From Planctomycetota bacterium (lineage in GTDB: Bacteria > Planctomycetota > J058): a stretch of 64,000 nt of DNA. This document shows positions 44,418 to 52,443 of the stretch, piece after piece. Below the pieces are notes generated by a model. The model made no database searches. It saw only the letters and a list, made by a program, of their open reading frames with translations, and was not told the origin of the DNA. Made by a program: the position numbers and the translations under genes. The DNA is taken from contig JAMLIC010000042.1 in NCBI GenBank assembly GCA_023954375.1, positions 1 through 64,000 on the forward strand, given 5' to 3'. How positions within the stretch are numbered: the first letter of the stretch is position 1; each line of letters opens with the position of its first letter.

Positions 44418-46664
44418 GTGGTCGATCCGCACGACGCCCCCCTCGAGCCGGCCGCCGTCCAGGCGGCCGTGCTCGCGTACCAGCGGGTCGCGGCGACGGC
44501 GCCCGACTTCGCCCCGCACGCGGCCACGGCGTTCGAGCACCAGGCCGTCCTGGGCGAGGGCGGGATGGGCGTGGTCGTGCGCGTGGTCGACCGGCGCCTG
44601 GGGCGGCCGGCGGCGATCAAGCTCGTCCGCCCGCCGGTGAGCCCGACCCGCGTGGCGCGCCTGCGGCGCGAGGCCGCGATCACGGCGCGCCTGGAGCACC
44701 CGGCGATCCCGCCGGTCTACGAGGCCGGGACCACCCCCGACGGGCTGCCCTACCTCGCCATGCGCGTCGTGGAGGGCCGCCCGCTCGAGGACCTGCTCCG
44801 CGCGCACCACGCGGCGCGCCCCGGGTGGGGCGCCGTGACGGCGCGGCTCGAGCGGCGCGCGCTCCTCGACGTCGTCGTGAAGGTGGCAGAGGCGGTCGCG
44901 TACGCCCACGGCCAGGGCGTCGTCCATCGCGACCTGAAGCCGGCCAACATCCTCGTCGGGCGCTTCGGCGAGGTCTACGTCATGGACTGGGGGCTGGCCA
45001 AGCGCCTCGAGGCCCCGGGCTCGACCGTCCCGGAGCTGACGCAGGAGGGGGCGCTCCTCGGCACGCCCGGCTACTGCGCGCCGGAGCAGGCGGAGGGGCG
45101 CGCCGACCCGCGCAGCGACGTGTTCTCGCTGGGGGTCGTGCTCGCCGAGGTCCTCACGGGGACGCTCCCGGCGGGCTTCGGCGCCGAGTGGCTCGCCGAG
45201 GCCGACGACGTGCCCGACGACCTGCGCGGCGTGGTCGCCCGCGCGCTGGCCAGGGACCCCGACGACCGGACCGACGGCGCCGAGGAGCTCGTCTCCGAGC
45301 TCAAGGCGTGGCTCGCCGGCGAGGACGTGCCCGGCCATCGCTACCGCCCGCCCGAGCGGCTGCTGCGCGCGGTGCGCCGGCGGCCGGGGCTCGCGGCGGC
45401 GCTCGTCCTGACCTCGGGGCTGCTCGCCACGAGCGGGGCCCTGGGCGCGGCGGCGCTCGAGGCGCGCCGGCGGCAGCTCACGGCCGAGGGGCGCGAGCGC
45501 GAGGCGGCGCGCGAGCGGGAGGTCGCGGCGGCGCGCGAGCGCGAGGCGGAGGCCACGCGCGGGCGCCTGGAGCGCGCCATGCACCTCCTCGCCGAGGCCG
45601 AGGGGCTGCTGCGGCAGGGCGAGCGCGAGGCGGCCTTCGCGCGCATGGACGAGGCGCTGGCCGCCGACCCGTCGCGCCTCCTCCTGCGCCACGCGGCGCG
45701 CGCCTGCCTCGAGGTCCGCGAGCGCGACCGGGCCCGGGCGCTCCTCGAGCGCGCGATCGAGCGCTTCCCGCCGGGGCTCGAGGAGCTGCACCTCCTGCAC
45801 GTCCTCGAGGCGGAGGAGCGCGACCTCGTCCCGGGCTCCGCGGTCACCCCCGCGCTGGAGCGGCTGCGCCGGGCGCCGGGGAGCGAGGAGAGCGCGATCG
45901 TCGTGGCCGATCAGGCGGAGACGGCGCGGCAGGAGGGGCGGCTCGACGAGGCGCTCCGCCTCGCCACCCGCGCCCTGGCGCTCGACCCCACCCTGGCCCA
46001 GGCCGCCAACGTGCGCGGGGTGGCGCGCCACGACCAGGGCGACCTGGCCGGCGCGATCGAGGACTTCCGGCTGGCGGTGGCGCTCGGCCCGCGGCACGCG
46101 GGCGCCTGGTCGAACCTCGGCTGGGCCCTGTCCCTCGCCGGGCGACACGAGGAGGGCCTCGCGGCGCTCGACCGGTCGCTGTCGATCACGCCGTCGCGGG
46201 GCGCGCGGCTGAACCGGGGCAACGTCCTGCAGAGCCTGCGGCGCTACTCGGAGGCGATCGCCGAGTTCGACGCGCTCCTGGCGGCCAGGCCGCGGGCCCC
46301 CCTGGTCCTGTGCAACCGCGGCAACGCCAAGTTCCTCTCGGGCGCGCACGGCGAGGCCCTCGCCGACCACGACGCCTGCCTGGCCCTCGCCCCGGGCCAC
46401 GCGCCGGCCCACTTCGGCCGGGGGCTGGCGCTCATGAAGCTCGGCCGGCACGGCGAGGCGCTGGCGGCGTTCGAGGAGCAGGTCCGCCTCCAGCCGAGCA
46501 ACCCCCAGGCGTTCGGTCAGCGGGGCCGGTGCAGGGCGGCGCTCGGGCAGCCCGCCGAGGCGCTGGCCGACCTGGAGCGCGCGCTCGAGCTCGGGCCGCG
46601 GCACCCGGACGCCCCGGGCTGGCGGCGGGAGGCGGCGAAGCTCCGCGAGGGGCTGGCGCGCTGA
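44418..46664 (+). CDS. Ser/Thr protein kinase with C-terminal TPR-like domain
   Basis: A 748-residue kinase, GTG start. GEGGMG (46-51), Lys68, HRDLKPAN (170-177), DWG (190-192) and CAPEQAEG are all present, so it should be active; DWG replaces DFG as in the kinase at 33 kb. A membrane helix sits at about 322-345, followed by a charged coiled coil (REREVAAAREREAEATR) and about 300 residues of looser TPRs (LDEALRLATRALALDPTL, LVLCNRGNAKFLSGAHGEAL). The N-terminus (DPHDAPLEPAAVQAAVLAYQR, FAPHA) resembles that of the other kinase (ALLHDPHFAPHA), so the two are paralogues. Confidence 0.9.
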   Translation: MVDPHDAPLEPAAVQAAVLAYQRVAATAPDFAPHAATAFEHQAVLGEGGMGVVVRVVDRRLGRPAAIKLVRPPVSPTRVARLRREAAITARLEHPAIPPVYEAGTTPDGLPYLAMRVVEGRPLEDLLRAHHAARPGWGAVTARLERRALLDVVVKVAEAVAYAHGQGVVHRDLKPANILVGRFGEVYVMDWGLAKRLEAPGSTVPELTQEGALLGTPGYCAPEQAEGRADPRSDVFSLGVVLAEVLTGTLPAGFGAEWLAEADDVPDDLRGVVARALARDPDDRTDGAEELVSELKAWLAGEDVPGHRYRPPERLLRAVRRRPGLAAALVLTSGLLATSGALGAAALEARRRQLTAEGREREAAREREVAAAREREAEATRGRLERAMHLLAEAEGLLRQGEREAAFARMDEALAADPSRLLLRHAARACLEVRERDRARALLERAIERFPPGLEELHLLHVLEAEERDLVPGSAVTPALERLRRAPGSEESAIVVADQAETARQEGRLDEALRLATRALALDPTLAQAANVRGVARHDQGDLAGAIEDFRLAVALGPRHAGAWSNLGWALSLAGRHEEGLAALDRSLSITPSRGARLNRGNVLQSLRRYSEAIAEFDALLAARPRAPLVLCNRGNAKFLSGAHGEALADHDACLALAPGHAPAHFGRGLALMKLGRHGEALAAFEEQVRLQPSNPQAFGQRGRCRAALGQPAEALADLERALELGPRHPDAPGWRREAAKLREGLAR

Positions 46665-46734
46665 CCGGTGGCGCTCGCCGATCGCTCGACCCGGCCGCCT
46701 TGCGCCGCAGGCGCGAGCCGCCGACCCTGGACGC

Positions 46735-49077
46735 GTGCAGGACTCGCCACAGGGGGAGGTCGCGCGGCCGCTGCCCGGCTGGGTCGAGGCACCGCTCCGG
46801 CGACCGCGCACCGCGCTGCTCGCGCTGCTCGCCCTCACCGGCGCCCTGGCGACCGGGATCCCGCGGCTCGAGCTCGACCCGTCGACCGAGCGCGTCTTCC
46901 CGGACGGCCACTGGGCGGTCACCACGTTCGAGCGCTTCCGCGGCGCGTTCGGCGGCGACGAGTCGTTGCTGGTCGTCCTCGAGGTCGACGACGGCGACGT
47001 CTTCCGGCCCGACGTCCTCGGGCGGGCGCGCGCGCTCGCCCGCGAGGCCGCGCGGCTCGACGGCGTGCAGCGCGCCATGTCGCTCCCGGACCTGCCGGTG
47101 ATCCGGGTCGTGCCCGGCTTCGGCCCCATGCTCGTGCGGCCGCTGCCCGACGACCTTCGCGACGTCGCGCCGGAGGCCCTGGCGGCGTGGCGACACGAGG
47201 TGCTCTCGCTCCCCTACGTGGAGCGGTTCCTGGTCTCGTCCGACCACCGGGCGCTCAGCGTCGTGCTCCTCCTCGACCAGATCCCGCCCGGCCCCGCCGG
47301 CGCCGCGCGCAACGAGGAGATCGTCGCGGCCGTCCTCGCCCTCGCCGACGAGGCCGCCCGGGAGCCGGGGGTCGCCGCGCGCGTCGCCGGGACGCCGCTG
47401 CTCAAGGCCGAGATCATGGCGGCGATCCGGCGCGACATGCTGCGCTTCAGCGGGCCGCTGCTCCTGATCGCGCTCGTCGCGGCCGGGCTCGTCCTGCGCT
47501 CGGCCGCGGGGACGGCGCTGGTCCTGCTCGTGCTCGGCGCCTCGGTGACGATCACCCTCGGCGCCATGGGCCACGCGGGCGTGCGCATCGACACGATGAC
47601 CAGCCTCGTGCCGGTGCTGCTCCTCGTGATCGGCGTGGCCGACGCCCTGCACCTGCTCGTCGAGCAGCGGGCGCAGGCGGCGCTCCTCGGCCCGGGCGCC
47701 ACGGGCGCGGCGTCGATGCAGGCGGCGCTCCGGCACGTGCTCGTGCCGTGCCTGCTCACGAGCGTGACGACGGCGGTCGGCTTCGGCTCGCTCGTCCTCT
47801 CGCCGATCCCGCCGATCCGCGCCTTCGGCGTGGCGGCCGCTCTCGCGGCGCTCACGGCCTTCGCCGTGACCGTCGTCCTCGTCCCGGCGCTGGCCGCGCT
47901 CCTGCCGGCGCCGCGCGCGAAGCCGGGGCAGGTGGTGCGGATGGACCGCCTCGCCGGCGCCGTCGTCCGGCGGCCGCGGGCGAGCCTCGCGCTCGGGGTC
48001 CTCTTCACGCTCGCCTGCGGGCTCGGCTGGCTGCGCCTCGAGCAGGACACCGACTTCCTGTCGTTCTTCCCGCGCGACTCCCGCGTCCGCGCCGACGCCC
48101 TGCGCATCCAGGAGCGCTTCATCGGGATCGCCCCGTGCGAGCTCCTGGTCGAGGGTCCGCCCGGGACGTCCCGGCGGCCCGAGGCGCTGGCGGCGCTGCT
48201 CGCCTTCGAGCGCGACCTCGAGCGCGAGGTGCCCTTCGTCGACCTGACCTTCTCGGTGGCCGACTGCGTGGCCGTCGCGCACGGGCTCACGGGCGGGCCG
48301 CGCGAGGTCCCGGCCGACGCGGCGCAGGTCGAGCGGCTCGAGCGCTTGCTCCAGGGCCTCGCCGGGGGCGAGCTGCCCTTCGAGCGGCTGATCTCGGCGC
48401 CCGGGGGAGCGCACCCGGAGGTCGAGTGGCTGCGCGTCGGCGTGCGGGCGCAGGCGGTGGGCTCGACGCGGATGAGCGACCTCGTCGCGGCCGTCCGGCG
48501 CCTCGAGGCCGCGCACCTCGCCCCGGTGGGCCTGAAGGCGACGCCGACCGGCACGGCGGTCGTGTTCAGCCAGACGGCCGAGACGATCATGAAGGGCCAG
48601 GTGGAGAGCTTCGCCCTGGCCTTCGTGGTCATCGTCGGGGTGATGACCTGCGCCCTGCGCTCGCTCCGGCTCGGCGCCCTCTCGACGATCCCCAACGTCG
48701 TGCCGATCGTGGCCCTGATCGGGGCCATGGGGCTGCTGGGGATCCCGTTCAACTCGTTCAACTCGATGGTCGCGAGCATCGCGCTGGGGATCGCCGTCGA
48801 CGACACGATCCACGTCCTGCTCGGCTACAAGCGCTTCTCCGCCGACCGCCCGCTCGACGCCGCCGTGCACGAGACGATCGCGCACGAAGGGATGGCCGTG
48901 ACGTCGACGTCGCTCGTCCTCGCCGCCGGCTTCTCGGTCCTGCTGCTCGCGTCGTTCGCGCCCACGGCGCAGTTCGGCCTGCTCACCGTCGTCGCGATCG
49001 GCGCCGCGCTGCTCGGCGACCTCGTGCTCACGCCGGCCCTCCTGCTGCTCGCGTCGGACAGACGGGCCGCGGCGTGA
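46735..49077 (+). CDS. RND/MMPL-family transporter
   Basis: A 780-residue membrane protein with the RND layout: helix 1 (LLALLALTGALATGI), large extracytoplasmic loop, five helices with VLLLVIGVADALHLLVEQR, a second loop, and a closing bundle with GIAVDDTIHVLLGYKRF, which carries the proton-relay acidic pair. SRPLS-like loops include TDFLSFFPRDSRVR. Members without a membrane-fusion partner export lipids, hopanoids or similar hydrophobic cargo. It follows the kinase by 70 bp and overlaps the next gene (GTGA). Cargo unknown. Confidence 0.87.
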   Translation: MQDSPQGEVARPLPGWVEAPLRRPRTALLALLALTGALATGIPRLELDPSTERVFPDGHWAVTTFERFRGAFGGDESLLVVLEVDDGDVFRPDVLGRARALAREAARLDGVQRAMSLPDLPVIRVVPGFGPMLVRPLPDDLRDVAPEALAAWRHEVLSLPYVERFLVSSDHRALSVVLLLDQIPPGPAGAARNEEIVAAVLALADEAAREPGVAARVAGTPLLKAEIMAAIRRDMLRFSGPLLLIALVAAGLVLRSAAGTALVLLVLGASVTITLGAMGHAGVRIDTMTSLVPVLLLVIGVADALHLLVEQRAQAALLGPGATGAASMQAALRHVLVPCLLTSVTTAVGFGSLVLSPIPPIRAFGVAAALAALTAFAVTVVLVPALAALLPAPRAKPGQVVRMDRLAGAVVRRPRASLALGVLFTLACGLGWLRLEQDTDFLSFFPRDSRVRADALRIQERFIGIAPCELLVEGPPGTSRRPEALAALLAFERDLEREVPFVDLTFSVADCVAVAHGLTGGPREVPADAAQVERLERLLQGLAGGELPFERLISAPGGAHPEVEWLRVGVRAQAVGSTRMSDLVAAVRRLEAAHLAPVGLKATPTGTAVVFSQTAETIMKGQVESFALAFVVIVGVMTCALRSLRLGALSTIPNVVPIVALIGAMGLLGIPFNSFNSMVASIALGIAVDDTIHVLLGYKRFSADRPLDAAVHETIAHEGMAVTSTSLVLAAGFSVLLLASFAPTAQFGLLTVVAIGAALLGDLVLTPALLLLASDRRAAA

Positions 49078-51071
49078 ACGACGGGGCCGAGGGTCCCGTC
49101 ACGCGCGACGACGTGCGGGCCGCCGCGCTCCGGGGCGGCGTCGCCGCCGTGGTCGGCCTGTGGATCTTCGCGCTGGTGCTCGCGTCCGAGGCGCCCGCGG
49201 GCGCGGCGCCGCTCGGCGGCGGGCTCGTGCTCGCGGCGGCGCTCGCCGTCGTGTTGCGACGGGCGGCCCAGGGCCGCTGGCTGACGGCGGCGCTCGCGGC
49301 GGTCCTGATCCTGGCCCCGGTCGGAGCGGTGGCCAGGGTCGCGCCCGCCCAGGTCGTGCTCGTTGCGGCGGTGGGCGCCCTGGCCGCGGGCGTCGTCGTC
49401 GGGGTCGTCACGGCGCTCGAGCGCGCGGCGCTGCGCCGGGCCGTGCGCCTGCGTGCGCGGGCGCTCGCGGCCGCGGCCCTCGCCGCCGTGGTGCTCGCCG
49501 GCGGAGGCGCCGCGGCCCTGCAGGTCGTCGCCGCCTGGGGCGTGCTCGAGGCGGGCTCCCCCGCGGCGGGCTACGACGCGGCCTGGACCGCGGTCACGCG
49601 GCAGGATCCGTTGCGGCTGCTCCGGGCCGCGCTCGTCGCGGGTCCGGTCGCGGCGGTGCTCTGGGCGCGGCTGCGCCACCCGGACCTCGGCCGCCAGCTC
49701 CGGTCCGTCCTGCTCCTGGGCTGGCCGCTCCCCGCTTGCGCGCCGATCGTCAGCGCGTCGCTGGTCTGGCACGAGGTCACCGAGGCGCTCCTGTGGACCG
49801 CCGGGCTGGCGGTCATCGGCGGCCTCGGTGTGCTCGTCGCCCTGCGCCAGTGCGAGGCGCTCGAGGGCCGCCTCCTGGGTGTCGAGCGTCTCTCGCCGCG
49901 CCCGGCCCCGCCCGGGAGCGAGCGACGCTCTCGCGCGGCGGTGCTCCTGGCGGCGCTGGCGCTCCTGACCGCGCACGCGGGCGCCTCGACCTGGGCGGCC
50001 TGGCGCCTGGCCCGGGTGCGCGCGGACCTGCGCGCGCGCGAGGAGCCGCTCGACCCGGCTGACCTCGGCCCGCCGCCGGACGAGGCGCAGGACGGCTACT
50101 CGTGCTATCGCCGCGCCGCGGAGCTGGTCCGCGCCATCGGACCGTTCAACACCAAGGACTGGCGGGGCGTCGGACCGCCGCCGAGCGAGCTCGAGGCGCG
50201 GCTGCGGGCGAGGTCGCTCGCCGTCGCCACGCGCCGCTTCGAGCAGACGGACCGGGCCTGGGAGCTAATCCGGGAGGGCGCGCGCCGCCCCGCCTGCAGG
50301 TGGCCCGTCGACACGAGCGGCTTCGACGTCCTGAGCGAGCTGCACAATCTCCTCGAGGGCCGGATCAACTTCGACCTGGTGCACGGGCGCGCCGACGACG
50401 CCGCCGAGGGCATTCAGCTCCTCCATGGTCTGTGGGACGCCGCCGAGCCGGAGCTCGCCTACCCTGCCTGGCGGTGGTCGCGGGGCGCCGCCGTCCGCCA
50501 TGCGGGCTACCTCCTCCGGCACGAGCACCGGGACCCGTCACCCGACACGTGTCGGCGGCTTGCCCGGACCTTCGGCGCCCCGGTCCCGCGGTCCTCCCTG
50601 CGGCGCATGGTGCGCGGCGTGAGAGTGCGCCTGGACGACACGGAGGGGACGTACGTCTGGACGCCGCTCCTGGCGCGCCTCGGCTGGGTCCGCGACCTCG
50701 ACCGCGCGCAGGCGCTCGAGGCGGTGCAGCCGGTGCTCGACATCCTTGAACCGCCGCCGGCCGGGCCGCGCCTCGGGCCTCCTCCGCCCGACGCAGCCGT
50801 CACCTGGCGACCGCTGACCCTTCACGCCCGCGCCGACGCCTATGTCGCCGTGGCGTGGTTCGAGGAGCTGGAGTCCGAGCGCCGGCTCCTGCACCTGGCC
50901 CTGCTCCTGCGCGCGCACCGCCTGGAGGTAGGCGCCTACCCGGCCGACCTGTCCGCCCTCGTGGCGCTCGGGGAGCTCGACGCCGCTCCGATGGACATCA
51001 CCTACCGGACCGCGGGGGAGGGCTTCGTCCTCATCGACCCGTCCGGGCGCAGCATCGAGTCGCCGCGCTGA
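49074..51071 (+). CDS. Multi-pass membrane protein with long soluble C-terminal half
   Basis: A 665-residue protein starting at a GTG inside the transporter stop, so translationally coupled to it. About eight helices occupy the first 310 residues (GGVAAVVGLWIFALVLAS, AALAAVLILAPVGAVA, VVLVAAVGALAAGVVVGVV, WTAGLAVIGGLGVLVAL, AAVLLAALALLTAHAGAS). The remaining 350 residues are soluble, with YSCYRRAAELVRAIGPFNTK, SGFDVLSELHNLLEGRINF and a terminal ITYRTAGEGFVLIDPSGRS that resembles the end of many planctomycete secreted proteins. No family assigned. Confidence 0.7.
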   Translation: MNDGAEGPVTRDDVRAAALRGGVAAVVGLWIFALVLASEAPAGAAPLGGGLVLAAALAVVLRRAAQGRWLTAALAAVLILAPVGAVARVAPAQVVLVAAVGALAAGVVVGVVTALERAALRRAVRLRARALAAAALAAVVLAGGGAAALQVVAAWGVLEAGSPAAGYDAAWTAVTRQDPLRLLRAALVAGPVAAVLWARLRHPDLGRQLRSVLLLGWPLPACAPIVSASLVWHEVTEALLWTAGLAVIGGLGVLVALRQCEALEGRLLGVERLSPRPAPPGSERRSRAAVLLAALALLTAHAGASTWAAWRLARVRADLRAREEPLDPADLGPPPDEAQDGYSCYRRAAELVRAIGPFNTKDWRGVGPPPSELEARLRARSLAVATRRFEQTDRAWELIREGARRPACRWPVDTSGFDVLSELHNLLEGRINFDLVHGRADDAAEGIQLLHGLWDAAEPELAYPAWRWSRGAAVRHAGYLLRHEHRDPSPDTCRRLARTFGAPVPRSSLRRMVRGVRVRLDDTEGTYVWTPLLARLGWVRDLDRAQALEAVQPVLDILEPPPAGPRLGPPPPDAAVTWRPLTLHARADAYVAVAWFEELESERRLLHLALLLRAHRLEVGAYPADLSALVALGELDAAPMDITYRTAGEGFVLIDPSGRSIESPR

Positions 51072-51078
51072 CCGCGCG

Positions 51079-52128
51079 TCACACCTTGGCCGCGCGCCGG
51101 TGCTGCCCGGTGCTCGGGTCGGGCACGGGGCACACGGTCGCCTTGCCGGCGGCGAGGTCGTAGACGGCGATGCAGTTGCCGCCGCTGCGCTTGGCCACGT
51201 ACATGGCCTCGTCGGCCTTCTCGACGAGCTGCAGGGCGCGGTTCTCGACGTCGAACGGGCAGATGCCCATGGACGCGCGCACGCCGTGCATGTCCTGCCC
51301 CTCGATGCGGCGCCGCACGCGCTCGGCGAAGCGCATGGCCTGGGCGGCGTCGGCGCCGGGGAGGAGGACGGTGAACTCGTCGCCGCCGTAGCGGAAGGCC
51401 GAGTCGACCTCCTTGCGGATCGACTCGAAGAGGATCCGGCCGATCTGCACGAGCACCTGGTCGCCCTCGCGGTGCCCCAGGCTGTCGTTGAGCTGCTTGA
51501 AGTGGTCGAGGTCGAAGTAGAGCAGCGACAGGTCGTGCTTGAGTCGGATCGCCCGCTCCTTCTCCACCTCGAGGCGGTGGAAGAAGTGGCTCTGGTTGAA
51601 CAGGCCGGTGAGCTTGTCCGAGACCGACAGCCGCCGCAGCTCCTCCTCGAGCTGCCGGCGCTTGGTGACGTCCTTGCTCACGCCGATCGTGCCCACGCGG
51701 GCGCCGGCCGCGTCGGTGAGCCACGACAGGCTCAGGTTCAGCCAGCGCCGCTCGCCCGACTTCGTGCGCACCTCGACGTCGTCGCGCACGACGCCGCTCT
51801 CCTCCTTCTCGAGGCGCTGGATGAGCCGCGTGCGCGCGCGCTTGTTCACGTAGAAGCGGTCGGCGCTCTGGTCGATGACCTCGGACGCGCTCCAGCCGAG
51901 GACGTGCTCCGCCTCCTCGTTGAACTCGGTGATCCGGCCCTCGAGGTCGGTCGTGACGATGATGTCCCGCGCCTGCCGCACGATCCCGCGCAGGCGGGCC
52001 ACCTCGTCCTCCACCGCCGCCAGCCGCGCCCGGAGCGCCGCGACCTCGTCCGCCCCGCCGGCCGCCGACGCCGGCGGGGTCGCCTGCGCGGCCGCGGGGT
52101 CGGGAGAGGGGTGGTCGGGCGGGGTCAT
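51079..52128 (-). CDS. PAS-GGDEF diguanylate cyclase
   Basis: A 349-residue cytoplasmic enzyme predicted to make c-di-GMP from two GTP. Residues about 25-50 are a coiled coil, 50-165 a PAS domain (IIVTTDLEGRITEFNEEAE, PAC-like RRWLNLSLSWL) and 170-330 a GGDEF domain with YFDLDHFKQLNDSLGHREGD and the intact signature RYGGDEF. The inhibitory I-site RxxD is KEVD here, so product feedback may be lost. I chose the ATG at 52128; the frame stays open another 99 codons but that part carries the palindromic repeat. It converges with the membrane protein with seven bases between stops. Confidence 0.9.
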   Translation of the reverse strand: MTPPDHPSPDPAAAQATPPASAAGGADEVAALRARLAAVEDEVARLRGIVRQARDIIVTTDLEGRITEFNEEAEHVLGWSASEVIDQSADRFYVNKRARTRLIQRLEKEESGVVRDDVEVRTKSGERRWLNLSLSWLTDAAGARVGTIGVSKDVTKRRQLEEELRRLSVSDKLTGLFNQSHFFHRLEVEKERAIRLKHDLSLLYFDLDHFKQLNDSLGHREGDQVLVQIGRILFESIRKEVDSAFRYGGDEFTVLLPGADAAQAMRFAERVRRRIEGQDMHGVRASMGICPFDVENRALQLVEKADEAMYVAKRSGGNCIAVYDLAAGKATVCPVPDPSTGQHRRAAKV

Positions 52129-52443
52129 GACCGCGTGCTCCGGAGCCCCGGGCGCGTCACCTGCACCCGGGGGCGAGGCCGGAGGATACCGGCCGGTAAC
52201 CCCGATCGTATCAGAGAGTTCGAGAACTTCTCTCGGCCGGCGCCCGCGGTGGGCATCACGGCTGGCGAAGTGGCGATCTGCCATGCCGAGAAGACACCCA
52301 GCAGCACCGCCTCGACCGCTCATGGGACGCGGAGAGCGCCGAGGAGACGCAGAGTTCGCGGAGGCGGTGCTCTTCTGAGGCTCTCCCTCCTCTGCGATCT
52401 CTGCGCCTCCTCTGCGTCCAATCAACTCGAGTGAAGCCTGCTG
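52129..52443. repeat. 315-bp divergent-to-tail intergenic region with a palindromic element
   Basis: No credible gene. The part 52318-52420 is an imperfect palindrome: the left arm begins CTCATGGGACGCGGAGAG (52319-52336) and the right arm ends CTCCTCTGCGTCC (near 52407-52419), both rich in GCAGAG/CTCTGC units. Its left end shares CTCATGGGAC(A/G)CG(A/G)A with the palindrome at 35716. Confidence 0.6.

Noticed and set aside
46668..49073. Long plus-strand frame upstream of the coupled membrane protein
   Set aside because: It is out of frame with the RND transporter, whose motifs are clear; the real start is the GTG at 49074.
52129..52425. N-terminal extension of the diguanylate cyclase by 99 codons
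   Set aside because: The extension runs through the palindromic element and has no domain; the ATG at 52128 precedes a normal start of the protein.
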